Positions 1-5,943 of a stretch of DNA of 6,241 bases are shown in pieces (the stretch's first letter is position 1; each line of letters begins with the position of its first letter). This stretch comes from Clostridiales bacterium (lineage in GTDB: Bacteria > Bacillota > Clostridia > Lachnospirales > Lachnospiraceae), in assembly GCA_015655565.1 (NCBI GenBank), contig JAATEU010000462.1:1-6241 (forward strand). The letters are read 5' to 3'. The notes under the pieces were generated by a model. That model searched no databases. It was not told the DNA's origin and saw only the letters and a program-made list of their open reading frames with translations. A program made the translations under genes and the position numbers.

Positions 1-25
1 CCATAAACCTTTTGTTTTTGCATAA

Positions 26-1054
26 ACAATCCCAGTTGCTGCTATAGCTCCAATAACTATCACACCAACAACTGCACCTACAGCAACAACTGCACCCACA
101 ACAGAAGTCTATACGGTTGGATATTCATTTCCAACTGTAAACAATGAATTCTGGAGTACTGCACTTGACTATGTAAAGTCCGCATCTGAAGCATTAGGAT
201 TTGAATTAGTCTATGATGATTGTAACAATGATCAGGCAGAACAGCTTACTGATGTTGAGAGCATGATTGCTAAAGGTATTGACGGTCTTGTACTCGGACC
301 GCAGGATGCATCTGTTGTAGCAGGTATCTTAGCCGGTTGTAAAGAAAAAGACATCAAAGTTGTAATTATTGATCGTTGGCCTGGAGATGACATAGTAGCT
401 GGAGAAGATTATGTTTCATTCATCGGACCAAATTATGAAGAAGCAGGTTATCAGATAGCGATGTCTTTAATCAATGCCGGATGCAAGAAAATCATCGGTA
501 TCGGTGGATTTCAGAATACATCGGTTGCAGAAGGACGTAAGGAAGGTTTAGACAGGGCCTTGGAAGAAAATCCTGACGTTGAATTACTTCAATATGAATG
601 GGTTGGAGAAAACTTGGATGACGGTGATGAAGCCTTCCGTAATATGTACCAAGCTAACTCGGACTTAGATGGTGTTTGGTGTTACAATGACTCTTTAGCA
701 TTAGCATCTGTAAATGTATGCAAAGAAAAAGACATTATTGGTAAAGTTAAAGTTGGCGGCATGGATTTATTATCTCCGGCAGTAGAATCTATACAGGCAG
801 GAGAGCTTTGGTTCTCAACTGGCGGTCACTACATGCAGGCTGCATTTGGAGCAGTTATACTATATGATGAATTAAATGGTATTGAATATACCGGTGATCC
901 TGTAGTTAAAATAGATCTGTTGAATGTATCACAGGAGAACATAGATAAATTTGTCAATAAATATGTAGTTAATTCAGAACCAATTGTTTGGAAGGATTTA
1001 AGTAAGGTATTCAATCCAGATGCAGAAACAACATTTGAACTGTCACTTGACTAA
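26..1054 (+). CDS. Sugar ABC transporter substrate-binding protein (Peripla_BP_4 / RbsB type), 5' end missing or disrupted
   Basis: Extracytoplasmic binding protein that would capture a monosaccharide or polyol and deliver it to the ATPase and permease encoded just downstream. The frame is open from 26 (after a TAA at 23-25) to TAA at 1052-1054, 342 codons. A Thr/Pro/Ala-rich linker is followed by the first beta strand of a type I periplasmic-binding fold (YTVGYSFPTVNNEFW, from about 110). Later landmarks are AKGIDGLVLGPQD, VVIIDRW, the hinge-region GPNYEEAGYQIA, and GVWCYNDSLALA plus GGMDLL in the second lobe. The first in-frame ATG is at 263, but the family fold clearly begins upstream, so 263 is not the ancestral start; no GTG or TTG lies between 26 and 263. 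No signal peptide or lipobox cysteine is visible in any forward frame before the linker, so the secretion signal is missing, through truncation, frameshift or a bad joint. Family assignment is firm; the ligand cannot be told. Confidence 0.85.
   Translation, partial: TIPVAAIAPITITPTTAPTATTAPTTEVYTVGYSFPTVNNEFWSTALDYVKSASEALGFELVYDDCNNDQAEQLTDVESMIAKGIDGLVLGPQDASVVAGILAGCKEKDIKVVIIDRWPGDDIVAGEDYVSFIGPNYEEAGYQIAMSLINAGCKKIIGIGGFQNTSVAEGRKEGLDRALEENPDVELLQYEWVGENLDDGDEAFRNMYQANSDLDGVWCYNDSLALASVNVCKEKDIIGKVKVGGMDLLSPAVESIQAGELWFSTGGHYMQAAFGAVILYDELNGIEYTGDPVVKIDLLNVSQENIDKFVNKYVVNSEPIVWKDLSKVFNPDAETTFELSLD
68..103 (+). repeat. Two 18-bp tandem units encoding a Thr/Pro/Ala linker
   Basis: Positions 68-85 and 86-103 are near-identical 18-bp units (acaactgcacctacagca and acaactgcacccacaaca). 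They encode TTAPTA and TTAPTT in the frame of the binding protein. Such flexible linkers commonly sit between a lipoprotein's acylated cysteine and its folded domain, so the mature protein was probably membrane-tethered (inference). Two copies only; a coding repeat rather than a mobile one. Confidence 0.6.
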
Positions 1055-1136
1055 GGAATATTATGGCCTTTGTAATGGAGGGTAAGTACATTTTAAAGAA
1101 AGGCTATAAGTCCTGAATAGAATTTACAATTTCTAA

Positions 1137-1182
1137 AACATCCTTTGCCGGTTAACGGGAAGGGCAACTGGCAAGGGATGTT
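1137..1182 (+). promoter_or_regulatory. Intercistronic hairpin between binding-protein and ATPase genes
   Basis: The arms aacatcctttgccggtt (1137-1153) and aactggcaagggatgtt (1166-1182) pair over 17 positions, two of them G-U in RNA, around a 12-nt loop. No T-run follows, so it is not a standard intrinsic terminator. It lies in the 157-nt spacer between the binding-protein stop and the ATPase start. In many importer operons a hairpin here protects or processes the upstream message so that the binding protein is made in excess; that role is inferred. A partial terminator or a protein-binding site are alternatives. Confidence 0.6.
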
Positions 1183-1201
1183 ACATTAAGAATAAATAGC
1201 A

Positions 1202-1209
1202 GGGAGGAG
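1202..1209 (+). promoter_or_regulatory. Ribosome binding site deciding the ATPase start
   Basis: GGGAGGAG precedes two consecutive ATG codons at 1212 and 1215. GGAGG ends at 1207, which leaves 4 nt to the first ATG and 7 nt to the second. The second spacing is nearer the optimum, so translation may mostly begin at 1215; the proteins differ by one methionine. Confidence 0.6.
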
Positions 1210-1211
1210 TT

Positions 1212-2720
1212 ATGATGGAAGCGGCAGTGCTCTTTAAGGGAATCAAAAAGTATTTTTCAGGTACAAAAGCACTGGATTGGAATCCGGAAGATTACATTGA
1301 AGTATTTCCGGGTGAAATACATGGATTGATTGGAGAAAATGGTGCCGGAAAATCTACTTTATTTCAGGTTCTAATGGGAATTTATGAACGTACCGCCGGC
1401 GAAATATTCTTATTTGGCGAGCCATATAATATTACAAATGCACATAAAGCAGAAGAAGCTGGCATATCCATCATTATGCAGCAGCCTAATTTTGTTTATA
1501 ATATGACAGTTGCTGAAAACATATTTATGGGGCGTGACAAGAAATTTATAAATAAGGCCGGACTGATTGATTGGAAAAAACAAAATAAAGCTACTGAGGA
1601 AATTTTAAAAGAATACAAATATGATCATATTAAACCAACTGATATATTAGGTGATTTAGGATTTGAAGAAAAAAAACAAGTGGAAATTGCGAGAGCTCTC
1701 TCTATAAAACCAAAAGTTTTGCTGGTTGATGAAACATCAGCAGCTATATCTAAGGAATCAGTGGAAAATCTTTATAAGTTATTACGTGAGCAAAGAGATA
1801 AAGGAACGGCGGTCATCTATATTTCCCATTTTATTGATGAAATTAATAACCTTTGTGATAGAATAAGTATTTTGCGTGACGGCAAGCTGGTTAATAAAAT
1901 GTTAGTAAAAGATACTACGCTAAATATGATTATTAATAATATGGTTGGCCGTGATATTTCAGGTACAAAATATAGAAGTGAAGATAATAGCTCCATTGGA
2001 GATGTATTGCTGGAAGTAAAAGGTTACACAATGGAAGGTGCATTTACGAATATTGATTTTAAAGTCAGAGTTGGTGAAATAGTAGGGATTGCAGGTATCG
2101 GAGGATGCGGGTCAGATGCTTTTGGACGGGCACTGTTTGGTTATGAAAAAGCAACGGGCGGTGAATTTATTTACAAAGGGAAAAACGATCCTATGGATTC
2201 TCCCCGGAAATCGGTTAAAAATGGAATTGGTTATATTCCAAAAGACCGTGATCGAGAAGGATTATTCCTGATTTATAACACTGTTCTTAATATATCTGTA
2301 GCAAATATGAAAAAAATGAGCAAAAAAGGTATTGTAAATCATAAGCTTGAACGAAAAGTTGCCCAGGATGCAGTGAAACAATTTCGTATAAAGACACCGT
2401 CAGAGCTGACTGAAGTCTCAAGTTTAAGTGGCGGTAATCGGCAGAAAGTAGCCATTGCAAAGTGGATTGCAAATGATTCCGACTTATTAATCGTTAATTG
2501 TCCTACGAGAGGAGTGGATGTAGGAGCGAAATATGAAATCTACAAAATCATTGAGACGTTGAAAAACAAAGGAAAAAGTATCATTTTAATATCAGATGAA
2601 TTACCTGAACTTTTAGGTATGTGCGATCGGGTATATTGTTTCCGGAAAGGCTTGAATTCCGGTGAGTTCTATCGCGGAATTGATTTTACGGAAGAAAATG
2701 TTGTCATAAAAATGGTTTAA
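1212..2720 (+). CDS. Sugar ABC transporter ATP-binding protein, tandem NBD (RbsA/MglA/XylG type) with degenerate second ATPase site
   Basis: Cytoplasmic ATPase of a CUT2-type sugar importer, 502 residues, the usual length for this two-NBD family. NBD1 has a good Walker A (GENGAGKST, residues 41-49) and Walker B with catalytic Glu (LLVDET, D173/E174), but its signature loop is degenerate (LGFEEKKQVEIARAL, 149-163, where LSxGxQQxVEIARAL is expected). NBD2 starts near residue 270. Its P-loop is GIGGCGSD (295-302), with no Lys or Ser/Thr at the nucleotide-binding positions. Its signature LSGGNRQKVAIAKW (from 405) is intact, and its Walker B reads LLIVNCPTRGVDVG, with N429 and C430 where Asp and Glu are normal. 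NBD1 Walker motifs would pair with the NBD2 signature to make one competent site, and the other composite site looks dead. RbsA-type proteins are already asymmetric in the NBD2 P-loop; the Walker B loss goes further. It is followed after 28 nt by the permease gene. Confidence 0.95.
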   Translation: MMEAAVLFKGIKKYFSGTKALDWNPEDYIEVFPGEIHGLIGENGAGKSTLFQVLMGIYERTAGEIFLFGEPYNITNAHKAEEAGISIIMQQPNFVYNMTVAENIFMGRDKKFINKAGLIDWKKQNKATEEILKEYKYDHIKPTDILGDLGFEEKKQVEIARALSIKPKVLLVDETSAAISKESVENLYKLLREQRDKGTAVIYISHFIDEINNLCDRISILRDGKLVNKMLVKDTTLNMIINNMVGRDISGTKYRSEDNSSIGDVLLEVKGYTMEGAFTNIDFKVRVGEIVGIAGIGGCGSDAFGRALFGYEKATGGEFIYKGKNDPMDSPRKSVKNGIGYIPKDRDREGLFLIYNTVLNISVANMKKMSKKGIVNHKLERKVAQDAVKQFRIKTPSELTEVSSLSGGNRQKVAIAKWIANDSDLLIVNCPTRGVDVGAKYEIYKIIETLKNKGKSIILISDELPELLGMCDRVYCFRKGLNSGEFYRGIDFTEENVVIKMV

Positions 2721-2748
2721 TTTATTATTATGAAAGGAATGTTACGTA

Positions 2749-3714
2749 ATGACTACGACGCAAGCTATTCAAAAAAAGAAAAATATTTCAGATTTTTTTT
2801 TAAAAAACATTTCATTTACAGCCTTTATAGTTTTGTTCTTCCTGTTTTCAATTACATGTAGTGGAAAGTTTTTAACGGTAGACAACCTCTTGACTGTTTC
2901 CTGCTCTTCCGTTGATCTTTTGATTTGTGCGTTAGGAGGCACATTTATCATCATGCTGGGCAGCATTGATTTATCTGCCGGTTCTATGATCAGCCTTTGT
3001 GGTGTTATTGCGGCTAAGGTATATAATGCAACAATAAGCACAACGGCCGCATTGGCAGCTGCTGTTGCAGTAGGTCTGGTTTTTTACGCTATTATGGGAA
3101 TGGCACATACAAAGCTTCAGGTACCTACCTTTATCGTTACTCTTGGATTTTTATCTGTTGCAAGAGCAACCGTTACCATGGTAAGTTCAGGTACCATTAC
3201 CATGATACCATTTGACAGCACATTTAAAAAATACTTGGGATTAAAACCATGGTTATTAATTATCGGACTTATAATATTTGTTATTGTTTGGCTGATTGAA
3301 AGATATACCTTATTCGGACGTTATACCAGATTAATCGGTGGTGACGAAACCGTTGCGAGACTAAGCGGTATTAATGTTAACAGACAGAAAATGTTAGTCT
3401 TTTTATTTGCAGGGGTGCTTACTGCAATAGGAGGTATCGTAATGGCAGCCAGAATTGGCTCCGGATCTCCATCTGTTGGTCAGGGTTATGAACTAAATGT
3501 AATCTCTGCAGTTGTACTTGGCGGTACTTCTCAACGGGGTGGTATTGGTGGTGTCCGAGGTACCTTAATCGGCGCACTTACACTTGGCATGCTGTCAAAC
3601 GGTCTGGTACTCTGGGGCATGCCTTCCGAAGTGCAACTGTTCATTAAGGGTATCGTACTGGTTTTTGCGGTTTATGTATCTCTGGAACGTTCACAAAATA
3701 TGGTTATCAAATAG
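2749..3714 (+). CDS. Sugar ABC transporter permease (RbsC / BPD_transp_2 family)
   Basis: Integral membrane subunit of the importer, 321 residues, typical RbsC length. The N-terminus is a basic cytoplasmic stretch (QKKKN), then a first membrane segment at about 20-38, followed by several more (eight to ten expected). Family landmarks are GSIDLSAGS (71-79), matching the GxIDLSVGS motif; QVPTFIVTLG (124-133); the cytoplasmic ATPase-contact loop GRYTRLIGGDETVARLSGI (from 190); and LGGTSQRGGIGGVRGTLIGA (from 257) near the C-terminal membrane pair. It is the only permease seen here, so it would work as a homodimer on the double-NBD ATPase. GAAAGGA at 2732-2738 lies 10 nt before the ATG. The gene looks intact. 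Family assignment is firm; substrate unknown. Confidence 0.95.
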   Translation: MTTTQAIQKKKNISDFFLKNISFTAFIVLFFLFSITCSGKFLTVDNLLTVSCSSVDLLICALGGTFIIMLGSIDLSAGSMISLCGVIAAKVYNATISTTAALAAAVAVGLVFYAIMGMAHTKLQVPTFIVTLGFLSVARATVTMVSSGTITMIPFDSTFKKYLGLKPWLLIIGLIIFVIVWLIERYTLFGRYTRLIGGDETVARLSGINVNRQKMLVFLFAGVLTAIGGIVMAARIGSGSPSVGQGYELNVISAVVLGGTSQRGGIGGVRGTLIGALTLGMLSNGLVLWGMPSEVQLFIKGIVLVFAVYVSLERSQNMVIK

Positions 3715-3749
3715 TTTATATTGCATAATAAAGAAAGAGGTTCGATTTT

Positions 3750-4388
3750 ATGAAAGAATATACGAGTGCAAATATTACTGATAGTTGTAGAGAACAAATT
3801 ATAAAGGAAGCAGATGCATTAATCAGAGTGGCAGAGCAGGTAGATGATGCATATGTGGAAGCCTGCAGGGAAATTATGGACTGCAAAGGCAGAGTAGTCA
3901 TCACAGGACTTGGAAAAACGGGACACATCGGAGAAAAAATTGCTGCGACCCTGGCAAGTTTAGGTATTCCGGCATTTTTTGTACATAGCTGTGAATCTCT
4001 GCATGGTGACATGGGTATGATTACAAAAAGCGATGTGGTAATCATGATTTCCAACAGCGGAAAGTCACCAGAAATTTTGAATATGCTTCTGCCATTAAAG
4101 ATTATCGGTGCAAAAACAATTTCAATTACGAAAGATAAAAATTCACCATTAGCAAGGGAAACGGACATAAAAATTCTTTGCGAAGCAGGAACGGAAATTG
4201 ACCATTTGGGACTTGCACCTACAAGCAGTACTACGGCGGCACTTGCAATTGGGGATGCTATTGCGACAGTTGTATGTAAAATGCGCGGATTTGAACGGAA
4301 AGATTTTGCAGTAAGTCATCCGGGTGGGGCACTTGGACAGCAGTTAATCAAAGAATACATGAAAAAAAATATCACAATAAATCAGTAA
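3750..4388 (+). CDS. SIS-domain sugar-phosphate isomerase, D-arabinose-5-phosphate isomerase type (KdsD/GutQ catalytic domain, no CBS pair)
   Basis: Likely interconverts D-arabinose 5-phosphate and D-ribulose 5-phosphate in the cytoplasm. The 212 residues carry one SIS domain: GLGKTGHIG (53-61), ESLHGDMGMI (82-91), the phosphate loop SNSGKS (101-106), LGLAPTSST (153-161) and SHPGGALG (189-196). Against the E. coli KdsD sequence as I remember it, the four residues assigned to catalysis there (K59, H88, E111, H193) match K56, H85, E108 and H190, a constant offset of three. The tandem CBS domains of the roughly 328-residue KdsD/GutQ are absent; SIS-only members occur in Gram-positives, where the enzyme cannot serve KDO/LPS synthesis. 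The setting, after a sugar importer and before transaldolase and transketolase, suggests a catabolic job. Hexulose-6-phosphate isomerase (PHI) is the main alternative but is usually shorter and lacks the SHPGGALG tail. An AAAGAGG-like site precedes the ATG. Confidence 0.85.
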   Translation: MKEYTSANITDSCREQIIKEADALIRVAEQVDDAYVEACREIMDCKGRVVITGLGKTGHIGEKIAATLASLGIPAFFVHSCESLHGDMGMITKSDVVIMISNSGKSPEILNMLLPLKIIGAKTISITKDKNSPLARETDIKILCEAGTEIDHLGLAPTSSTTAALAIGDAIATVVCKMRGFERKDFAVSHPGGALGQQLIKEYMKKNITINQ

Positions 4389-4566
4389 CAGGCTTGTGCC
4401 GCAATTGGATGTACAGATATGGGTGATGCGTTTTTACCGCCACTTTCTGAAGGCGGACACCATCTAAAAAGAATTCAGAAACTGGAAAATATTAAATAGT
4501 ACAAGCCGATTGAAAAAGGTATTGAGGAAATTCATAAAATTTTATTAAATAACGGAGGATTAATAT
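4389..4566 (+). pseudogene. Decayed coding remnant, possibly the C-terminal tail of an FGGY-family sugar kinase
   Basis: Directly after the isomerase stop codon, and in the same frame, a protein-like reading resumes: QACAAIGCTDMGDAFLPPLS at 4389-4448. It continues through LKRIQKLENIK to a TAG at 4497-4499, then YKPIEKGIEEIHKILLNN up to the transaldolase ribosome site. The pattern of an Ala-rich 'GAAxAAIG' helix, a short charged segment and a 'YxPIExNxExYxxxY' tail resembles the end of FGGY carbohydrate kinases such as xylulokinase or ribulokinase. There is no start codon with a ribosome site and no ATP-binding core, so nothing functional is predicted. A kinase between importer and pentose-phosphate genes would make metabolic sense, which adds some weight. 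Identification is from memory of the family pattern and is moderate to weak; that it is a coding remnant is more secure than which gene it was. Confidence 0.4.
4554..4558 (+). promoter_or_regulatory. Ribosome binding site of the transaldolase gene
   Basis: A GGAGG lies 8 nt before the ATG at 4567, near-ideal spacing. It survives at the end of the decayed segment, so the transaldolase should still be well translated. Confidence 0.7.
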
Positions 4567-5220
4567 ATGAAATTTTTTATTGACACAGCAAATGTAGAGG
4601 ATATAAAGAAAGCAAATGATATGGGTGTGATTTGTGGTGTTACAACTAACCCGTCCTTAATTGCCAAAGAGGGTAGAGATTTTAACGAAGTCATTACAGA
4701 AATTGCATCTGTTGTAGATGGACCGATCAGTGGAGAGGTGAAAGCAACTACAATGGATGCAGAGGGCATGATTGCAGAAGGAAGAGAGATTGCAAAGATT
4801 CATCCGAACATGGTAGTTAAGATACCAATGACTGTTGAAGGACTGAAGGCTACAAAGGTTCTTTCAAGAGAAGGAATTAAAACAAATGTTACGTTAATCT
4901 ACTCAGCAAATCAGGCATTGCTTGCAGCAAGAGCAGGTGCGACTTATGTATCGCCCTTCCTTGGCCGCCTTGATGATATTTCTATGCCGGGCATTGATTT
5001 AGTAAGAATGATTTCAGAGATATTTAAGATATATGGAATGGATGCAAAGATTATTGCAGCAAGTGTGCGTAATCCGGTTCATGTGACAGACTGTGCTTTA
5101 GCCGGAGCTGATATAGCAACTGTACCATACAGTGTAATCGAGCAAATGACAAAGCATCCGTTAACAGACCAGGGTATATTGAAGTTTCAAAAGGATTATA
5201 TAGCTGTATTTGGTGAATAG
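4567..5220 (+). CDS. Transaldolase, small TalC/Fsa-type subfamily
   Basis: Class I aldolase of the non-oxidative pentose phosphate pathway. It moves a dihydroxyacetone unit between sedoheptulose 7-phosphate and glyceraldehyde 3-phosphate, giving erythrose 4-phosphate and fructose 6-phosphate. At 217 residues it has the usual length for this short family. D6, the [13 protein letters not shown] motif (24-36) and the Schiff-base lysine K85 in VVKIPMT are present. Two positions that separate transaldolase from fructose-6-phosphate aldolase favour transaldolase: the residue aligned with FSA Gln59 is E57, and the one aligned with FSA Tyr131 is F131 in [11 protein letters not shown]. The C-terminal half includes [10 protein letters not shown] and the phosphate-binding [11 protein letters not shown]. 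The start is supported by GGAGG at 4554-4558. Working with the transketolase subunit downstream, it would return xylulose and ribose phosphates to glycolysis. The gene looks intact. Confidence 0.93.
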   Translation: MKFFIDTANVEDIKKANDMGVICGVTTNPSLIAKEGRDFNEVITEIASVVDGPISGEVKATTMDAEGMIAEGREIAKIHPNMVVKIPMTVEGLKATKVLSREGIKTNVTLIYSANQALLAARAGATYVSPFLGRLDDISMPGIDLVRMISEIFKIYGMDAKIIAASVRNPVHVTDCALAGADIATVPYSVIEQMTKHPLTDQGILKFQKDYIAVFGE

Positions 5221-5222
5221 TC

Positions 5223-5336
5223 ATAAAGAAATGTGAGAAGCTTAATGTAAAACCTGAGGAGGCCCATAAAATTGCAGGTACCCTTTTCTAGGCCTTAGAA
5301 ATAATAAGATCTGATGAATATGTTTCTAAAATCTGA
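5223..5336 (+). pseudogene. Possible unidentified coding remnant between transaldolase and VOC genes
   Basis: The 127-nt spacer reads like protein in one frame: KKCEKLNVKPEEAHKIAGTL runs from 5226, then F and a TAG at 5289-5291, then ALEIIRSDEYVSKI and a TGA at 5334-5336. The amphipathic, charged composition looks like the C-terminal helices of an enzyme, but I do not recognise the family. No start codon with proper context and no catalytic motif is visible. It could be chance, an untranslated leader, or the tail of a deleted operon gene. The last reading is favoured only because two other spacers in this window hold similar scars. Confidence 0.25.
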
Positions 5337-5347
5337 GGAGAATATAT

Positions 5348-5731
5348 ATGTTCAAGGAATTTCATCATGCCAGCGTAATTAGTTCAAGTTATAAGGCGGC
5401 TATAGAGTTTTATGTAAATATATTGGGATTTAATATCTTTCGTGAAACTTTTTCTGAAAAAATGAATCGTCAGAAAGTGGAGCTGTATTTAAATGGGAGA
5501 TATGTGCTGGAAATTTTTGTTGTTGAGGATGCTGTAAAGGCAAAACAGAAAAAAACTGCGGCAGGATTAGAACATTTATCTTTTTTGGCAGATGATGTTA
5601 ATGAGGCAGTCTTATACCTTCAGTCCAAAGGGGTGAAAACCTTAGAAGTAAACCTGGATAAGGTAACAGGTAAAAGTTATGCATTTTTTTATGATCCGGA
5701 TGGATTGAAATTAGAGGTTTACAATATTTAA
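5348..5731 (+). CDS. VOC-superfamily (glyoxalase-fold) protein, YaeR-like
   Basis: A 127-residue protein with two beta-alpha-beta-beta-beta modules of the vicinal oxygen chelate fold. The first module holds FHHASV and AIEFYVNILGF (18-28); the second holds GLEHLSFLADDVNEAVLYL (73-91) and FFYDPDGLKLEVY (113-125). Four likely metal ligands sit where the family has them: H7, E55 (LEIF), H76 (EHLSF) and E123 (LEVY). Length and motif order resemble E. coli YaeR and related Gram-positive proteins; their substrate is not settled to my knowledge, so I do not claim glyoxalase I activity. A GAGGAG site lies a few bases before the ATG. Placement between pentose-phosphate genes suggests a link to sugar-phosphate metabolism, perhaps removal of a reactive aldehyde by-product, but that is only inference. 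The gene appears intact. Confidence 0.88.
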   Translation: MFKEFHHASVISSSYKAAIEFYVNILGFNIFRETFSEKMNRQKVELYLNGRYVLEIFVVEDAVKAKQKKTAAGLEHLSFLADDVNEAVLYLQSKGVKTLEVNLDKVTGKSYAFFYDPDGLKLEVYNI

Positions 5732-5776
5732 AAGAATGTTCCAAAAAGAGAAACTTATTTCATAGGAGGCATATAT

Positions 5777-5943
5777 TTGATAAAATTAGCACCATCTATT
5801 TGTAGACATGGTACTCCTTATGACACAGGAAAGTGATTGAAGCAGGTGCCAACGTTATTGTTGCAGGTTATGCGATATTTTGTAATAATACTGCAATGAA
5901 TATAGATAAATTTAAAAGGTTATTAAAGGGGGTAAGGCAATGA
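5777..5943 (+). pseudogene. rpe: Ribulose-phosphate 3-epimerase remnant: start and tail joined, core deleted and out of frame
   Basis: An AGGAGG at 5764-5769 leads to TTG at 5777 and the reading (M)IKLAPSI (5777-5800), the hallmark N-terminus of Rpe (MxKIAPSILSADF). Instead of SADF the frame continues CRHGTPYDTGK and stops at TGA 5834-5836. In another frame, from about 5830, KVIEAGANVIVAGYAIF and then DKFKRLLKGVRQ follow to TGA 5941-5943. This is the Rpe C-terminus, where KVIEAGANVIVAGSAVF is typical. A normal Rpe is about 215-220 residues; only 8 N-terminal and some 37 C-terminal codons survive, so the TIM-barrel core and catalytic residues are gone. The usual Ser in the phosphate-binding VAGSA is also Tyr here. 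The tail still overlaps the transketolase start by ATGA, the normal coupling of such genes, which shows its original operon position. An epimerase would have to come from elsewhere in the genome, unless this deletion is an assembly error. Confidence 0.8.
5927..5932 (+). promoter_or_regulatory. Ribosome binding site of the transketolase subunit gene
   Basis: AGGGGG lies 7 nt before the ATG at 5940, inside the tail of the epimerase remnant. The ATGA overlap would normally couple the two genes; with the epimerase out of frame, few ribosomes would reach the overlap and initiation would depend more on this site (inference). Confidence 0.55.

Noticed and set aside
829..1014. Minus-strand open frame of 61 codons inside the binding-protein gene
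   Set aside because: Antisense shadow of a clear coding region; no ribosome site and no recognisable domain.
1055..1211. Possible promoter (TATAAG near 1105) in the spacer before the ATPase
   Set aside because: No convincing -35 box at proper spacing; AT-rich spacers give such matches by chance.
2089..2271. Forward alternative-frame reading of 60 codons within the ATPase gene
   Set aside because: Out-of-frame shadow; the main frame carries conserved ABC motifs across the same bases.
2769..3041. Minus-strand open frame of 90 codons opposite the permease start
   Set aside because: Low-complexity Phe/Lys ends mirror the A- and T-rich membrane-protein codons; the permease frame explains the region.
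3716..4168. Minus-strand open frame of 150 codons opposite the isomerase
   Set aside because: Long, but it is antisense to a strongly conserved SIS domain and has no family motif.
4437..4456. Small hairpin ccgcc/ggcgg after the isomerase stop, considered as a terminator
   Set aside because: Only five pairs with a 10-nt loop, and no T-run after it; it lies inside the protein-like remnant.
5262..5297. aggcc/ggcct inverted repeat in the transaldolase-VOC spacer
   Set aside because: Five pairs across a 26-nt loop is within chance; no T-run follows.
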